A stretch of DNA of 64,000 nucleotides from Synechococcales cyanobacterium GL140_1_metabinner_5_sub (lineage in GTDB: Bacteria > Cyanobacteriota > Cyanobacteriia > Cyanobacteriales > Chamaesiphonaceae): contig JANYHM010000007.1 in NCBI GenBank assembly GCA_025359065.1, positions 28,380-92,379 of the forward strand, written 5' to 3'. Below are positions 30,190-38,567 of this stretch, piece after piece (position 1 is the first letter of the stretch; the number at the start of each line of letters is the position of its first letter). The position numbers and the translations under genes were made by a program. The notes beneath the pieces were generated by a model that saw only the letters and a program-made list of their open reading frames with translations, was not told the origin of the DNA and did no database searches.

Positions 30190-30987
30190 TCAATAAGCAC
30201 CTTCTGCCGACAAGACCACTTTAACTGATTTCAACAAAATCTTGATGTCAAGCCAGATAGACCAGTTTTTGATGTACTGAACATCAAGTTCAATTACCCG
30301 GTCAAAGTTCACAACGTTCGATCGGCCGGAAACCTGCCACAGACCAGTGATGCCGGGTAAAACTTCGTATCTGAAAAAATAATGGTCAGCAAAGTTGTTT
30401 ACATCTCGCATATTGAAAGGGCGAGGGCCAACCAAACTCATTTCGCCCCTAATGACATTGATCATTTGGGGTAGCTCATCTAGGCTAGAGCGGCGTAGTA
30501 GCCTGCCAAAACGAGTGATTCGTGGATCATTCTTGATTTTGAAGCTAACCCCATCCTTAATTTCATTTAGGTGCTCTAAACTTTTCTGCAACTTCTCTGC
30601 ATCGTTTTGCATAGTACGAAACTTCCAGATCTTGAACTTTTTACCATGAAATCCCATCCGAGTTTCTTTGTAAAATACTGTACCAGGAGAATCGAGCTTA
30701 ATAATTATGGCTATCAACAAATACAAAGGAGAGAAAAGCACAATAAAGAATGCCGCCAAACAAAAATCCATTAACCGCTTGACAAAATAGCCTTTAGCTA
30801 CGTTGGCGATACCATATATTACTTCCCACCGCGGCCCCTTAGTAAGGAGCGATTTTTGTAAGCGGATAGCCTTAATTACTTTGTATCCAGAAAACTTGGT
30901 AGATGAATAAGATTGCATCATGGCGTGATACCTGATTGTCTCAAATAATGTTTTTAAAAAATGCCAAAAACAACTACTAAGACACAA
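30190..30987 (-). CDS. Undecaprenyl-phosphate sugar phosphotransferase (bacterial sugar transferase family)
   Basis: 265 residues from the ATG at 30987; ATGs at 30921 and 30918 are possible later starts, since the first ~22 residues look unconserved. Core: KRLMDFCLAAFF membrane hairpin, FYKETRMGFHGKKF, KIWKFRTM, SSLDELPQ, MSLVGPRPF, LPGITGLWQVSGRS. This is the monotopic catalytic domain that places the first sugar-1-phosphate on undecaprenyl phosphate. It lacks the long N-terminal membrane domain of WcaJ/WbaP. As the first gene of the leftward operon, it primes the lipid-linked glycan that the GTs extend and Wzx flips. Confidence 0.9.
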   Translation of the reverse strand: MCLSSCFWHFLKTLFETIRYHAMMQSYSSTKFSGYKVIKAIRLQKSLLTKGPRWEVIYGIANVAKGYFVKRLMDFCLAAFFIVLFSPLYLLIAIIIKLDSPGTVFYKETRMGFHGKKFKIWKFRTMQNDAEKLQKSLEHLNEIKDGVSFKIKNDPRITRFGRLLRRSSLDELPQMINVIRGEMSLVGPRPFNMRDVNNFADHYFFRYEVLPGITGLWQVSGRSNVVNFDRVIELDVQYIKNWSIWLDIKILLKSVKVVLSAEGAY

Positions 30988-31318
30988 ACTGTAAATGATA
31001 AATCAGATTTTTCGAGGCCATGCCAATTTAAAGCTCTCAAAAAAGTCTTTGTCTGTCAATTTCAGTCATAAAAAATAACGATAATTTTAATGCTGACCCT
31101 GAAAAGTAGTGTTTTCTCTGCACGCTATTATTATTGGCTGAAGTAGGCTGATACTGTCAATAGAAAATAGCAGATTGCGACTTTCTGCGTAGATTATTAT
31201 CTTGAGCCATTTAGAGGTCTGGATCCTGTTTTGAACAGTAGGTGATCAAGGTAACTACTATAAATTTAAAAAATGTAAAGCAAAATCAGGGCAAAGCCGT
31301 GCTCAGAATAGAGATGAG

Positions 31319-31522
31319 TTAAGAAACTACCTTGAAATAACCATAAAATATTTTCTTTGGTATCCACATCTGCCTGAACGCAACAACGCCATCATCGCTA
31401 GACTTAATCCCCACAAGGTTTTCGAGCCAAATCTTTTGGTCAAACAGTACTCTAACTTCAGCTAACACCATCCAAAGATCTTCATGCCAGTTAGTTTCTG
31501 GACACCGTTGACGACTACAGAT
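31319..31522 (-). pseudogene. Possible gene remnant, open but start-less frame
   Basis: A 67-codon minus-strand frame runs from just after a stop (31523-31525) to a TAA at 31319-31321. Its composition is protein-like: NWHEDLWMVLAEVRVLFDQK followed by a segment ending RQMWIPKKIFYGYF. There is no start before the Met at 31471 (which would give only 50 residues) and no ribosome site. I do not recognise the family. It may be the C-terminal tail of a lost gene, or a small real gene. Confidence 0.35.
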
Positions 31523-31735
31523 CTACTTTTTAGGTGATTCAAATCTTTGTGATTTGTGAAATTTATCTTGTTTTAATGTGAGTAAAATCACAAGTATTCT
31601 GGTCAAGAATAAAGTCACTGACAAATTCTAATGATTATGCAGAGGTACTCTACCTCTAAAGTACTTAGACTTCATTCTTACAAGAACGGTTCCAGTTTGG
31701 ATATAGCCTCAGCAATTTGGCTCGTTTTTTTGGGA

Positions 31736-31805
31736 ACCCCTCTCCAATATTGAGCGCCTGCCTCAGGTGAAACCCTCGCAGCACTAGAAGGAATTGGGGT
31801 GAGGG
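31736..31805. repeat. Imperfect hairpin, possible dispersed intergenic repeat
   Basis: CCCCTCTCCAAT near 31737-31748 can pair imperfectly with ATTGGGGTGAGGG at 31793-31805 around a ~45-nt loop. Short intergenic elements with such CCCCTC/GAGGGG ends are common in cyanobacterial genomes. It lies just beyond the tRNA-Thr terminator. Only one copy is seen in this window. Confidence 0.3.
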
Positions 31806-31814
31806 TCTTTCACT

Positions 31815-31849
31815 AAAAACCGCGTCCTAAATTATTTAGGACGCGGTTT
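31815..31849 (-). terminator. Rho-independent terminator of tRNA-Thr
   Basis: A 15-bp perfect stem (31817-31831 with 31835-31849, loop TTA) with core CCGCGTCCTAAA begins 10 bases after the tRNA 3' end on the minus strand and runs into a T-run (complement of the A-run from 31815). Confidence 0.85.
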
Positions 31850-31858
31850 CTATTAATA

Positions 31859-31931
31859 AGCTGGTGGACAGACTCGAACTCCCGACCGGCTGATTACAAA
31901 TCAGCTGCTCTACCAACTGAGCTACACCAGC
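31859..31931 (-). tRNA. tRNA-Thr (anticodon UGU)
   Basis: On the minus strand the 73-nt gene folds as a cloverleaf: acceptor GCTGGTG/CACCAGC, D-arm with AGCTCAGTTGGTAGAGC, anticodon stem GCTGA/TCAGC around TTTGTAA (anticodon TGT), and T-arm GGGAGTTCGAGTCTG-type loop. No CCA is encoded, as is common in cyanobacteria. A terminator follows. Confidence 0.95.
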
Positions 31932-32144
31932 AAACTTTTCTAAGCATATCATACCCTGTTCCAATCGACCACTCCCAAAAAAATAAATTACTTGGCCAGA
32001 TCAGAATTGATCGTGTAAAAACCGCAGTGGTAGAGTCCACACACCCACTCGTCCACCTAAAATCTACAGATGAATTTTGGCTCTTTACTTGGGATCTGGC
32101 TTTCTACTAGAATGAAAGGCTCGATATTTTTACAGGAATCAAGA

Positions 32145-33173
32145 ATGCACTGGTGGCAGAAAATTTCGCAAAGATTGGGCTTCAGCAAATATTTTGTTAT
32201 TTTAGGCTGCCTACTGTTCCTTGGTTTACATAGCTGCGCTCAAAATACCGTAGAGATTGTCTTGGTTTCTAACAGCGTCACCAAAACCGCCTACCAGCAA
32301 ATTACCGATAAGTTTGCCGAACAGTGGCAAAAAGACCATAAGCAAACCGTGATATTTAGCCAAAGCTATGGTAGCTCTGGTGCCCAGACCCGATCGGTAA
32401 TTGCTGGCTTAGAAGCTGATGTGGTGGCTTTAGCTCTAGAACCAGATATCAACAAAATTCAAGCAGCCAAAATTCGAGGTATTCCTTTGATTCAGCCGGG
32501 ATGGCAAACAGAGTTTCTGGGTAGTTCGATCGTCAGTAAATCGGTAATAGCCTTAGTCACTCAGCCAGGAAATCCCCAACAAATCAAATCCTGGTCAGAC
32601 CTGCTGCGTCCAGGGCTAAAGATTATTACCACCAACCCCAAAACTTCTGGGGCAGCTCGCTGGATCTTTTTGGCACTGTGGAACGGTCTAGATAATCCGA
32701 CGGAGGCTAAGATGCAGCAAATTTATCAAAACAGCGTGGTTTTAGCTAAAGATGCCCGCGAATCCAGTGACGTGTTTTTCAAACAGGGTCAGGGGGATGT
32801 GCTGTTGACCTATGAAAATGAGGCTATTTTAATTGCTAAAAAAGGCGAAAAGTTAGATTACCTGTCACCGCCACTGAATATTTCGATCGATCTGCCAGTG
32901 GCAATAGTAGATGCTAACGTAGATAAACATGGCAACCGGGCAGTAGTCGAGGCATTTGTGAAGTATTTGTTCGAGACAACCGCTCAGCGGGAATTTGCCA
33001 AAGTGGGTTTTCGATCGATTCTACCCGCAGTCCAAAAAGAATTTGCCCAACAGTATCAACCGCTTACGAATGCGGCAAATGTCCAAAAGCTGGGCGGCTG
33101 GTCTGTCATTCAAAAACAGTTTTTTGCTGATAATGCCATGTTTGATCGGATTGAAAGGAACTTAAAAAAATGA
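32145..33173 (+). CDS. sbpA: Sulfate ABC transporter substrate-binding lipoprotein
   Basis: 342 residues from the ATG at 32145, chosen over an upstream in-frame ATG at 32070 because AGGA lies 7 bases before it and it places the signal peptide correctly (FVILGCLLFLGLHSC, lipobox Cys). The mature protein has the sulfate-binding signature: EIVLVSNSVTKTAY, QSYGSSGAQTRSV, LEADVVALALEPD, TTNPKTSGAARW. It binds sulfate or thiosulfate in the periplasm as a lipid-anchored protein. It overlaps the cysT gene by 4 bases. Confidence 0.88.
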   Translation: MHWWQKISQRLGFSKYFVILGCLLFLGLHSCAQNTVEIVLVSNSVTKTAYQQITDKFAEQWQKDHKQTVIFSQSYGSSGAQTRSVIAGLEADVVALALEPDINKIQAAKIRGIPLIQPGWQTEFLGSSIVSKSVIALVTQPGNPQQIKSWSDLLRPGLKIITTNPKTSGAARWIFLALWNGLDNPTEAKMQQIYQNSVVLAKDARESSDVFFKQGQGDVLLTYENEAILIAKKGEKLDYLSPPLNISIDLPVAIVDANVDKHGNRAVVEAFVKYLFETTAQREFAKVGFRSILPAVQKEFAQQYQPLTNAANVQKLGGWSVIQKQFFADNAMFDRIERNLKK

Positions 33174-34012
33174 CCCAGCTCGCCGTAGTTAATCGCAAAA
33201 AATCTCCTGGCCTATATAGATCTTGGCCTTGGCGGATTACCATTAGCTATTTAATAGTGATGTTGCTATTGCCGATCGCGGCTTTGTTGGTTAATGCTGC
33301 TGCTATTAATCCTCAAGACTTTTGGGCGAAAGCCACTAGCCCGATCGCTCTCTCTGCTTATGAAGTAACTTTTGTCACAGCTTTAGGTACAGCATTAGTC
33401 AACGGAGTGTTTGGCACCTTAATTGCTTGGGTCTTAGTTCGCTACGATTTTCCTGGTAAAAAGATTATTAATGGCATTATCGATTTACCTTTTGCTCTAC
33501 CAACTTCAGTAGCTGGTCTGACTTTAGCGACTATTTATAGTCCCAAAGGTTTGATTGGTGGCATGTTGGCTCCTCTAGGAATTAAGATTGCTTTCACTCG
33601 TTTGGGCGTAGTGATTGCCATGCTATTTGTATCGTTGCCTTTTGTGGTGCGTACTTTGCAGCCAGTGCTAGAAGAAATGGAAAAAGAAACAGAAGAAGCT
33701 GCCTGGAGCCTTGGAGCTACACCGAGTCAGACTTTTTGGCAGGTAATTTTACCGCCTTTGATGCCTGCTATTTTAACTGGCGTGACATTGGGGTTTTCCA
33801 GATCTGTAGGAGAATATGGTTCGATCGTGATGGTATCGGCTAATCGCCCTTTTCAAGATTTGATTGCTTCGGTGCTGATTTGGCAGAGTTTAGAAAGCTA
33901 CGATATTGTGGGTGCAACGGCAATCGGCACTGTACTGCTGCTAATTTCTTTAGTACTGCTATTGCTGATCAACTGGCTACAAGCCTGGGGACAGCGCTAT
34001 AGTCGCAAGTAA
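33170..34012 (+). CDS. cysT: Sulfate ABC transporter permease CysT (CysU)
   Basis: 280 residues with six predicted helices. The binding-protein-dependent permease EAA loop reads EEAAWSLGATPSQTFWQVILP. The helical segment DLPFALPTSVAGLTL and the region FSRSVGEYGSIVM match CysT. It forms the membrane channel with CysW, powered by CysA. ATGA overlap with the binding-protein gene means coupled translation. The expected cysW and cysA do not follow: the next gene on the right is a sigma factor on the other strand. Confidence 0.9.
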   Translation: MTQLAVVNRKKSPGLYRSWPWRITISYLIVMLLLPIAALLVNAAAINPQDFWAKATSPIALSAYEVTFVTALGTALVNGVFGTLIAWVLVRYDFPGKKIINGIIDLPFALPTSVAGLTLATIYSPKGLIGGMLAPLGIKIAFTRLGVVIAMLFVSLPFVVRTLQPVLEEMEKETEEAAWSLGATPSQTFWQVILPPLMPAILTGVTLGFSRSVGEYGSIVMVSANRPFQDLIASVLIWQSLESYDIVGATAIGTVLLLISLVLLLLINWLQAWGQRYSRK

Positions 34013-34110
34013 ACCTTGCCCATCAATAATTTTTGCCAAGAAAATCTGGATTGTCAGTGAGAAATGTTCTTTTCTATAAAATTAACCGCAAACTGGCACA
34101 ATGAATAGCG

Positions 34111-34221
34111 ATGAAATTAGGCGAAACTGCTCTGGCCTTGTGGCAAAGTTACTTGCAACGACAAGACCAGGCAGAAGAGGCGATCGCCAACTGCGACTTC
34201 GCTAAATTAGCCCAGAACTAG
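34111..34221 (+). CDS. Possible small ORF, unknown
   Basis: 36 codons from ATG 34111 to TAG 34219. Composition is protein-like and partly helical (LALWQSYLQRQDQAEEAIAN), but there is no ribosome site and I recognise no family. It lies where cysW would be expected but is not similar to it. The stop lies in an 11-bp tandem repeat (AGCCCAGAACT twice, 34209-34230) which also runs into the end of the sigma factor gene. Confidence 0.25.
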   Translation: MKLGETALALWQSYLQRQDQAEEAIANCDFAKLAQN

Positions 34222-34228
34222 CCCAGAA

Positions 34229-35545
34229 CTAGCTAAGAGTATCTAAATAGTCTCGCACTCGATTACGACGTTTGGGTTGACGAAGTTTTTGTAGTGCCTT
34301 AGATTCTATTTGGCGCACTCTTTCCCGCGAAAGATCTAGAATGCGACCAATATCAGCCAACGAATAGGAGTCATCGTGACCCAAGCCAAAACGCAGACCA
34401 ATTACTTCCCGTTCCCGTTCAGTGAGATCAGCCAAAAGCTGCAATAGTTCACCATGAAGCGACTCACGCATTAATAGCTGCTCAGGAGAAATCTCCTCGG
34501 CTTCTAACAGATCACCTAGTTCAGTATCTTTGTCTTTGCCAACCTTGACATCTAAAGAGATCGATCGGGGCACCCGCATTAAGACTTCTTGCACCTGTGC
34601 CGGAGTCATATCTAAATGCTTGGCCACTTCTTCTAGTTTCGGTGGAACACCACCTTGAGTAAGCTGGCGCTGTACCTTGCGGATTTTGTTGAGCTTTTCG
34701 GTAATGTGAACTGGCAGGCGAATATTGCGGCTCTGGGTGGCCAAAGCACGAGTGATACCTTGACGAATCCACCAATAGGCATAGGTACTAAATCGATACC
34801 CCTTAGTGGGGTCAAATTTTTCTACTGCCCGCTCTAAGCCCATGGTGCCTTCTTGAATTAGATCTAAGAGTTCTAAGCCCCGGTGCTGATATTTTTTAGC
34901 TACAGATACGACCAAGCGCAAATTGGCCTTAATCATGTGTTCTTTGGCTTGAATACCCCGAGTTTGAATTTCTTCTAACTCCACCAAAGAAACCTGCGAA
35001 ATTTCGGCCCAACGTTGCCGACCCACAGCCAACTGTGGTTTAAGGATATCTACATCAATACCCACTGCCGTTGCCCAGCGCTCTGGAGAAGGTCGATGAC
35101 CAAGTTGAGCTGTCAATTGCTCTCGAATAGTCATCAAGCGCACAAACATTTCAATGATACCGTCGTTGCTTTCACCCGACTGCACTGCAATAGCCGCAGT
35201 ATTCCGCTGTTCTACTATTTGCAAATAGCGCTGTACTGCTTGAGATTCACTAACTTCTTCGTCTCTATTTAAAAGTTTAACCTTGCCAATTTCTTGCAGG
35301 TAAAGACGCACTAAGTCCTTACTGTAAGACATTTTAGCTTTAGGAATAGCTTCTTCATTTTCCTCATCATCTGCTAAAAGATCCACCCATTCTTCGGACA
35401 GCTCTTCTTCATTTAGATCAATGCTGCTAATTGTTTCTTCTAGGACTAATTCTTCTTCATCATCATCGACAACATCAGAAACTATTAAAGCTTCTGGTGT
35501 TGATAAATCTTGATATTTAGCTAACAAATCGGGGGTGGTTGCCAT
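34229..35545 (-). CDS. sigC: Group 2 RNA polymerase sigma-70 factor, SigC-like
   Basis: 438 residues from the ATG at 35545; a further 17-residue upstream extension from 35596 looks unconserved. N-terminus very acidic (DDDEEE, EELSEEW). Then region 1.2 (DLVRLYLQEIGKVKLL), region 2 (NLRLVVSVAKKYQHRGLELL; EKFDPTKGYRFSTYAYWW for -10 recognition), region 3 and region 4 (SLADIGRILDLSRERVRQIE, -35 recognition). IQEGTMGLERAVEKFDPTKG and IRLPVHITEKLNKI resemble SigC rather than the main SigA. SigC-type factors act in stationary phase, nitrogen and carbon responses; the specific regulon here is unknown. Confidence 0.82.
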   Translation of the reverse strand: MATTPDLLAKYQDLSTPEALIVSDVVDDDEEELVLEETISSIDLNEEELSEEWVDLLADDEENEEAIPKAKMSYSKDLVRLYLQEIGKVKLLNRDEEVSESQAVQRYLQIVEQRNTAAIAVQSGESNDGIIEMFVRLMTIREQLTAQLGHRPSPERWATAVGIDVDILKPQLAVGRQRWAEISQVSLVELEEIQTRGIQAKEHMIKANLRLVVSVAKKYQHRGLELLDLIQEGTMGLERAVEKFDPTKGYRFSTYAYWWIRQGITRALATQSRNIRLPVHITEKLNKIRKVQRQLTQGGVPPKLEEVAKHLDMTPAQVQEVLMRVPRSISLDVKVGKDKDTELGDLLEAEEISPEQLLMRESLHGELLQLLADLTEREREVIGLRFGLGHDDSYSLADIGRILDLSRERVRQIESKALQKLRQPKRRNRVRDYLDTLS

Positions 35546-35966
35546 ACAAGGGATCTCAATCCTACTCAACTCAAGCAAAATTTGGACTGTAAACATCGCC
35601 GCCAGATCAATTTGGCAACAGTGTTATTTAGGGGTTCGGTGGGGGGTCTAGAAGTCGTTCGCCTTCGGCGGAAGTGAAACAATTCTCTTTACAGAGAAAC
35701 TGTGTGAACGCCATCACCTTGAGAACATTACAGTTATTAATTAACAGTAACGACTTGCTGACTGCATGGCATTCTGGCAACGAACAATATCGCCAAGAGG
35801 CGAACCGAATCATGCAGGCTTTGTTTTGTTTCGTAATATTAGTTTGCCCAGTTTTGACAGTGAAACTACCATGAACGACTAAAGTTCACCCCGATATGTT
35901 TCGCAAAAAAAAGATGAGCATTTAGCTCATCTGGATTTGGTTAATCGTTAATCGGTTCAAAATGGA
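35546..35966. other. Intergenic region upstream of the sigma factor gene
   Basis: Holds the sigma promoter on the minus strand and the terminator of the DUF2808 gene at 35905-35932. A GTG-started plus frame (35674-35874, 66 codons) with a hydrophobic end exists, but has no ribosome site and no recognisable family. A small GCC-TTC-GGC hairpin lies near 35661-35669. Confidence 0.45.
35905..35932 (-). terminator. Rho-independent terminator of the DUF2808 gene / T1SS operon
   Basis: Stem AGATGAGC/GCTCATCT (35912-35919 with 35925-35932, 5-nt loop) followed on the minus strand by eight Ts (complement of 35905-35912). It lies 35 bases after the stop of the DUF2808 gene and probably ends the whole leftward operon that begins near 46 kb. 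Confidence 0.85.
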
Positions 35967-36479
35967 TTAATTAATGCTCAAAATCCAGGTACCAGCATAT
36001 CTGGCTAGAGGAAAAGCGGCACTACTTTTGATCTGACAATCGAAGTAAAAAATGCCACCACTATCGGGGTTTTGGACGTTGTTCAGGACAATTTCGACTT
36101 CCTGATTGGTTTGCAGGCGCTTATCGAGAGTAATTTGCACATTTCTCTTTTCTTTATCCCAATTGGCCTTGGTTACTGGAATCGACTTACCACCTACATT
36201 CACTTCAATTTGTTTTTCATCAAATCGACCCTGGTAGTGGTCAGGATAAACAATGTTAATTTCGGTAGCGCCCAGTGGCATTTTATTACCAGACAAGCGC
36301 AAACGGTAGCGATCAGAGGTCGATCGATTGCCAAAATCTAGACTATAGCTCAGTTGGTCTTTAGGATCTACACCACTAAACAGTGTGAAGTCGGCTCTAC
36401 TAGGACTAATCGGCAAGATAGTCACACAGCTCAGCGCTGCTACAACCGTCAAGACTTTTCCCCACAACAATCTAGCCAC
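35967..36479 (-). CDS. DUF2808 secreted protein
   Basis: 170 residues from GTG 36479, chosen because AGGAGA lies 5-6 bases upstream and the same start context recurs before the HlyD-like gene at 39976. Signal peptide of ~27 residues (LTVVAALSCVTILPISPSRA). The mature part is the DUF2808 beta domain (YRLRLSGNKMPLGATEINIVYPDHY, described in part; NVQITLDKRLQTNQEVEIVL). DUF2808 is common in cyanobacteria and has no known function; periplasmic or extracellular location is expected. It lies 83 bp after the flavoprotein gene at the end of the operon. Confidence 0.85.
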   Translation of the reverse strand: MARLLWGKVLTVVAALSCVTILPISPSRADFTLFSGVDPKDQLSYSLDFGNRSTSDRYRLRLSGNKMPLGATEINIVYPDHYQGRFDEKQIEVNVGGKSIPVTKANWDKEKRNVQITLDKRLQTNQEVEIVLNNVQNPDSGGIFYFDCQIKSSAAFPLARYAGTWILSIN

Positions 36480-36562
36480 GTCATTCTCCTGAGAGTTATA
36501 AAAATTTACCATTTAGAATCTAGCACATTGACACCCTGTATAAGAGAGCCAATAGTCACCTG

Positions 36563-38155
36563 TTATCTGCCTTTACCCGACTTACTATCTGAGGATTTTG
36601 TTTCTAGGGGTTGACCTTCTGGAGACTTGGCTCTCAAATCCATGGACATAGCCAATAAATCTTGATTGGGCGCTAGCTCGGCTGTTACCTTCGTAGAGCG
36701 ATGAGGGATATTTTTTTGGGATTTTGCATTTAGAGTCCAATTGCGAATCGTGCGTCGAATATCTGACCAGAGTTGCAGGGTAGGATCGATCGATCGCACC
36801 CACAAACTTGGCTGTTGCCACTGTCTGGCTGCTTCTACCAAAAGCCGACTATGGGTAATGGTAATGCCCGGGAAGTCGGCCAAGACATCGATCCGCACTT
36901 TTTGCCACACTGCCAAGGCCAAAATTTGCACCAGCTCTGCGGCATCTTCACCCACCACCGTAGCACCGACTAAGTAACCATTAGGACGCACCATCAGCTT
37001 CATAAAACCCTGATCACTCTCGGTTAATAACGCCTTGGCATTGTCATAGTAGTAGCTGCGCAGCACCATCATTCTTTGCTGAAAGCGCTCTCGCGCCATT
37101 GATTCAGTAATGCCAACTCTGGCGATTTGGGGATAGCTAAAAATTGTCCAGGGAATTTGATCGAGATTAGCCGATCGAGTCCGCCGCGACAAAGCATTAT
37201 TCACCGCCAACTGAGCTTCGTATTCTGCCAAATGCTCACCATAATATCCTCCCGGTGTCGTCCCACAAACACTGCCACAGGCGTAGACAGATGGGTTACT
37301 GGTTTCCATTTTGGTATCAACTCTGACCCCTAGTGTGTCGTAGTCTACCCGCGCCGCTACCAGATCAAAAGAATCTACCCAAGGCTGTTCTTGCACCGCC
37401 ACAAAAATTTCTTCGATGTGAATAATCCGCCGATTGACAATCACATACTTACTGCCATCTTGATTTCCGGCTTCTGAGACAATTGCATTGGTAATTAATT
37501 TCACCCCAGAAGCTTCAAGCTGAAACTGAATCGCCGCCACAGCATCTGGGTCTTCGCGGGGCAGAATGCGATCGGCTGCCACAATCAGGGTGATTTCGTA
37601 ACCCAAACAGCGTAGTGCCTGCGCCATTTCCACCCCGATCGCTTCATCGCCAATAATTGCCCAGCGGCGAGGCACATCTAATCTTTTTGAGACTTGGGAG
37701 AGACTAGCTGCCGTCAAATAGCCGGTGGCCGCCAAACCAGCGATCGGGTAGTCGGTGCTGGGCTGAGAACCCATTGCCAGCAAGTATTTTCGGCTTCGCA
37801 AGCTGCGCCGAGCAGTATTGAAAGCCAGTTTGGGCAATCGTTGAAAGGAGCCGGTTTCTTCGACAATATCTACGCCTTTGGCCGCCAGCATGGGCAAAGC
37901 AATGCCGCTAGTCAAATGATTGATCGCAGTAGCGGCATATTGCCAAGGATAATGTGGGCTGCGATTAGCCCCATGTAAACTAGCCTGACATAAGGCATGG
38001 GGATAAAAATGTGAGCCAGTATCTAGCGGTGTGGGGGGCATAACCAAAGCTACTCTTGCCCGCCCTGCTGCTTGCTGTGCGGCAACTCTGGCCGCATAGG
38101 TATTACCAATAATTACTAAGTCGTAGTCTACAGCCAAAACTTGCACTCCAACCAT
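36563..38155 (-). CDS. FAD/NAD(P) disulfide-oxidoreductase-like protein with degenerate motifs
   Basis: 530 residues from ATG 38155. It has the overall layout of the lipoamide dehydrogenase/mercuric reductase family: N-terminal Rossmann (DYDLVIIGNTYAARVAAQQA), central NAD-binding part (RRWAIIGDEAIGVEMAQAL), FAD 'VYACGSV', and the C-terminal dimerisation domain (YLVGATVVGEDAAELVQILA). The redox CxxxxC is absent; only one Cys sits in HALCQASL. Both nucleotide-binding glycine motifs are altered (GNTYAA, GDEAIG instead of GxGxxG). Disulfide reductase chemistry is therefore unlikely, and cofactor binding is doubtful. The C-terminal ~70 residues are a polar tail. It lies 10 bp after the YqgF-like gene. 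Confidence 0.8.
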   Translation of the reverse strand: MVGVQVLAVDYDLVIIGNTYAARVAAQQAAGRARVALVMPPTPLDTGSHFYPHALCQASLHGANRSPHYPWQYAATAINHLTSGIALPMLAAKGVDIVEETGSFQRLPKLAFNTARRSLRSRKYLLAMGSQPSTDYPIAGLAATGYLTAASLSQVSKRLDVPRRWAIIGDEAIGVEMAQALRCLGYEITLIVAADRILPREDPDAVAAIQFQLEASGVKLITNAIVSEAGNQDGSKYVIVNRRIIHIEEIFVAVQEQPWVDSFDLVAARVDYDTLGVRVDTKMETSNPSVYACGSVCGTTPGGYYGEHLAEYEAQLAVNNALSRRTRSANLDQIPWTIFSYPQIARVGITESMARERFQQRMMVLRSYYYDNAKALLTESDQGFMKLMVRPNGYLVGATVVGEDAAELVQILALAVWQKVRIDVLADFPGITITHSRLLVEAARQWQQPSLWVRSIDPTLQLWSDIRRTIRNWTLNAKSQKNIPHRSTKVTAELAPNQDLLAMSMDLRAKSPEGQPLETKSSDSKSGKGR

Positions 38156-38168
38156 CAACCAACCTATT

Positions 38169-38567
38169 TTAAGCGGATAGCTGCAAATAACGACGCACTA
38201 AAATAATTGCCACCAAATCATCGATCGGGCGAGGTGGCAGACGCATCCCTTGGGGCATCAGGCGTTGAAAGCCTTGGGGTGGATACATTTCCCAATATAA
38301 ATCTCGGGCAGCTAAAGTGCTGTAATGCTCATCTACTAGGGCGATCGGTATTTCTGATAAAGCTTGGGTCAGTTTTTTTTGCCACTGTTTGGCCGTGGTG
38401 CGATCGCCCATGACAACCTGTGATACTTGCCATTGGGCACAGAGGGCAGGGAGCTGCTCTAGCAGTGTGTCAGAGGGAAGCACTTCATGATATGAAGCTA
38501 CTCCCGTTCGATCGACCACTGCCACACCGCATTTATCCTTACCCGGATCGAAGCCTAGATATGTCAT
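38169..38567 (-). CDS. YqgF/RuvX-like RNase H-fold protein
   Basis: 132 residues. RNase H-fold nuclease motifs of the YqgF family: GFDPGKDKCGVAV (first Asp), VVMGDRTTAKQW, DEHYSTLAARD and PIDDLVAIIL (last Asp). Canonical YqgF processes 16S rRNA 5' ends; this is a divergent cyanobacterial version, so the role may differ. Its ATG overlaps the HlyD-like stop by one base (TAATG), so translation is coupled. The same TAATG junction is repeated at 40209 where only three yqgF-like codons remain. Confidence 0.8.
   Translation of the reverse strand: MTYLGFDPGKDKCGVAVVDRTGVASYHEVLPSDTLLEQLPALCAQWQVSQVVMGDRTTAKQWQKKLTQALSEIPIALVDEHYSTLAARDLYWEMYPPQGFQRLMPQGMRLPPRPIDDLVAIILVRRYLQLSA

Larger units (their letters stand above)
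30988..31858. other. 870-bp non-coding stretch before the glycan/NRPS operon
   Basis: Must contain the operon promoter near 31.0-31.1 kb. It also holds a broken reading frame (31319-31522), an imperfect hairpin at about 31736-31805 and the tRNA-Thr terminator. No integrase, att-like repeat of the tRNA end, or IS remnant was seen. Confidence 0.5.

Noticed and set aside
31815..31931. tRNA-Thr as an integration site of a mobile element
   Set aside because: No integrase and no second copy of the tRNA 3' end were seen in the window; kept only as a question in a finding.
35674..35874. 66-codon GTG-started plus frame upstream of the sigma factor gene
   Set aside because: No ribosome site or recognisable family; lies opposite the sigma promoter region. 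Kept only as a note in the intergenic entry.
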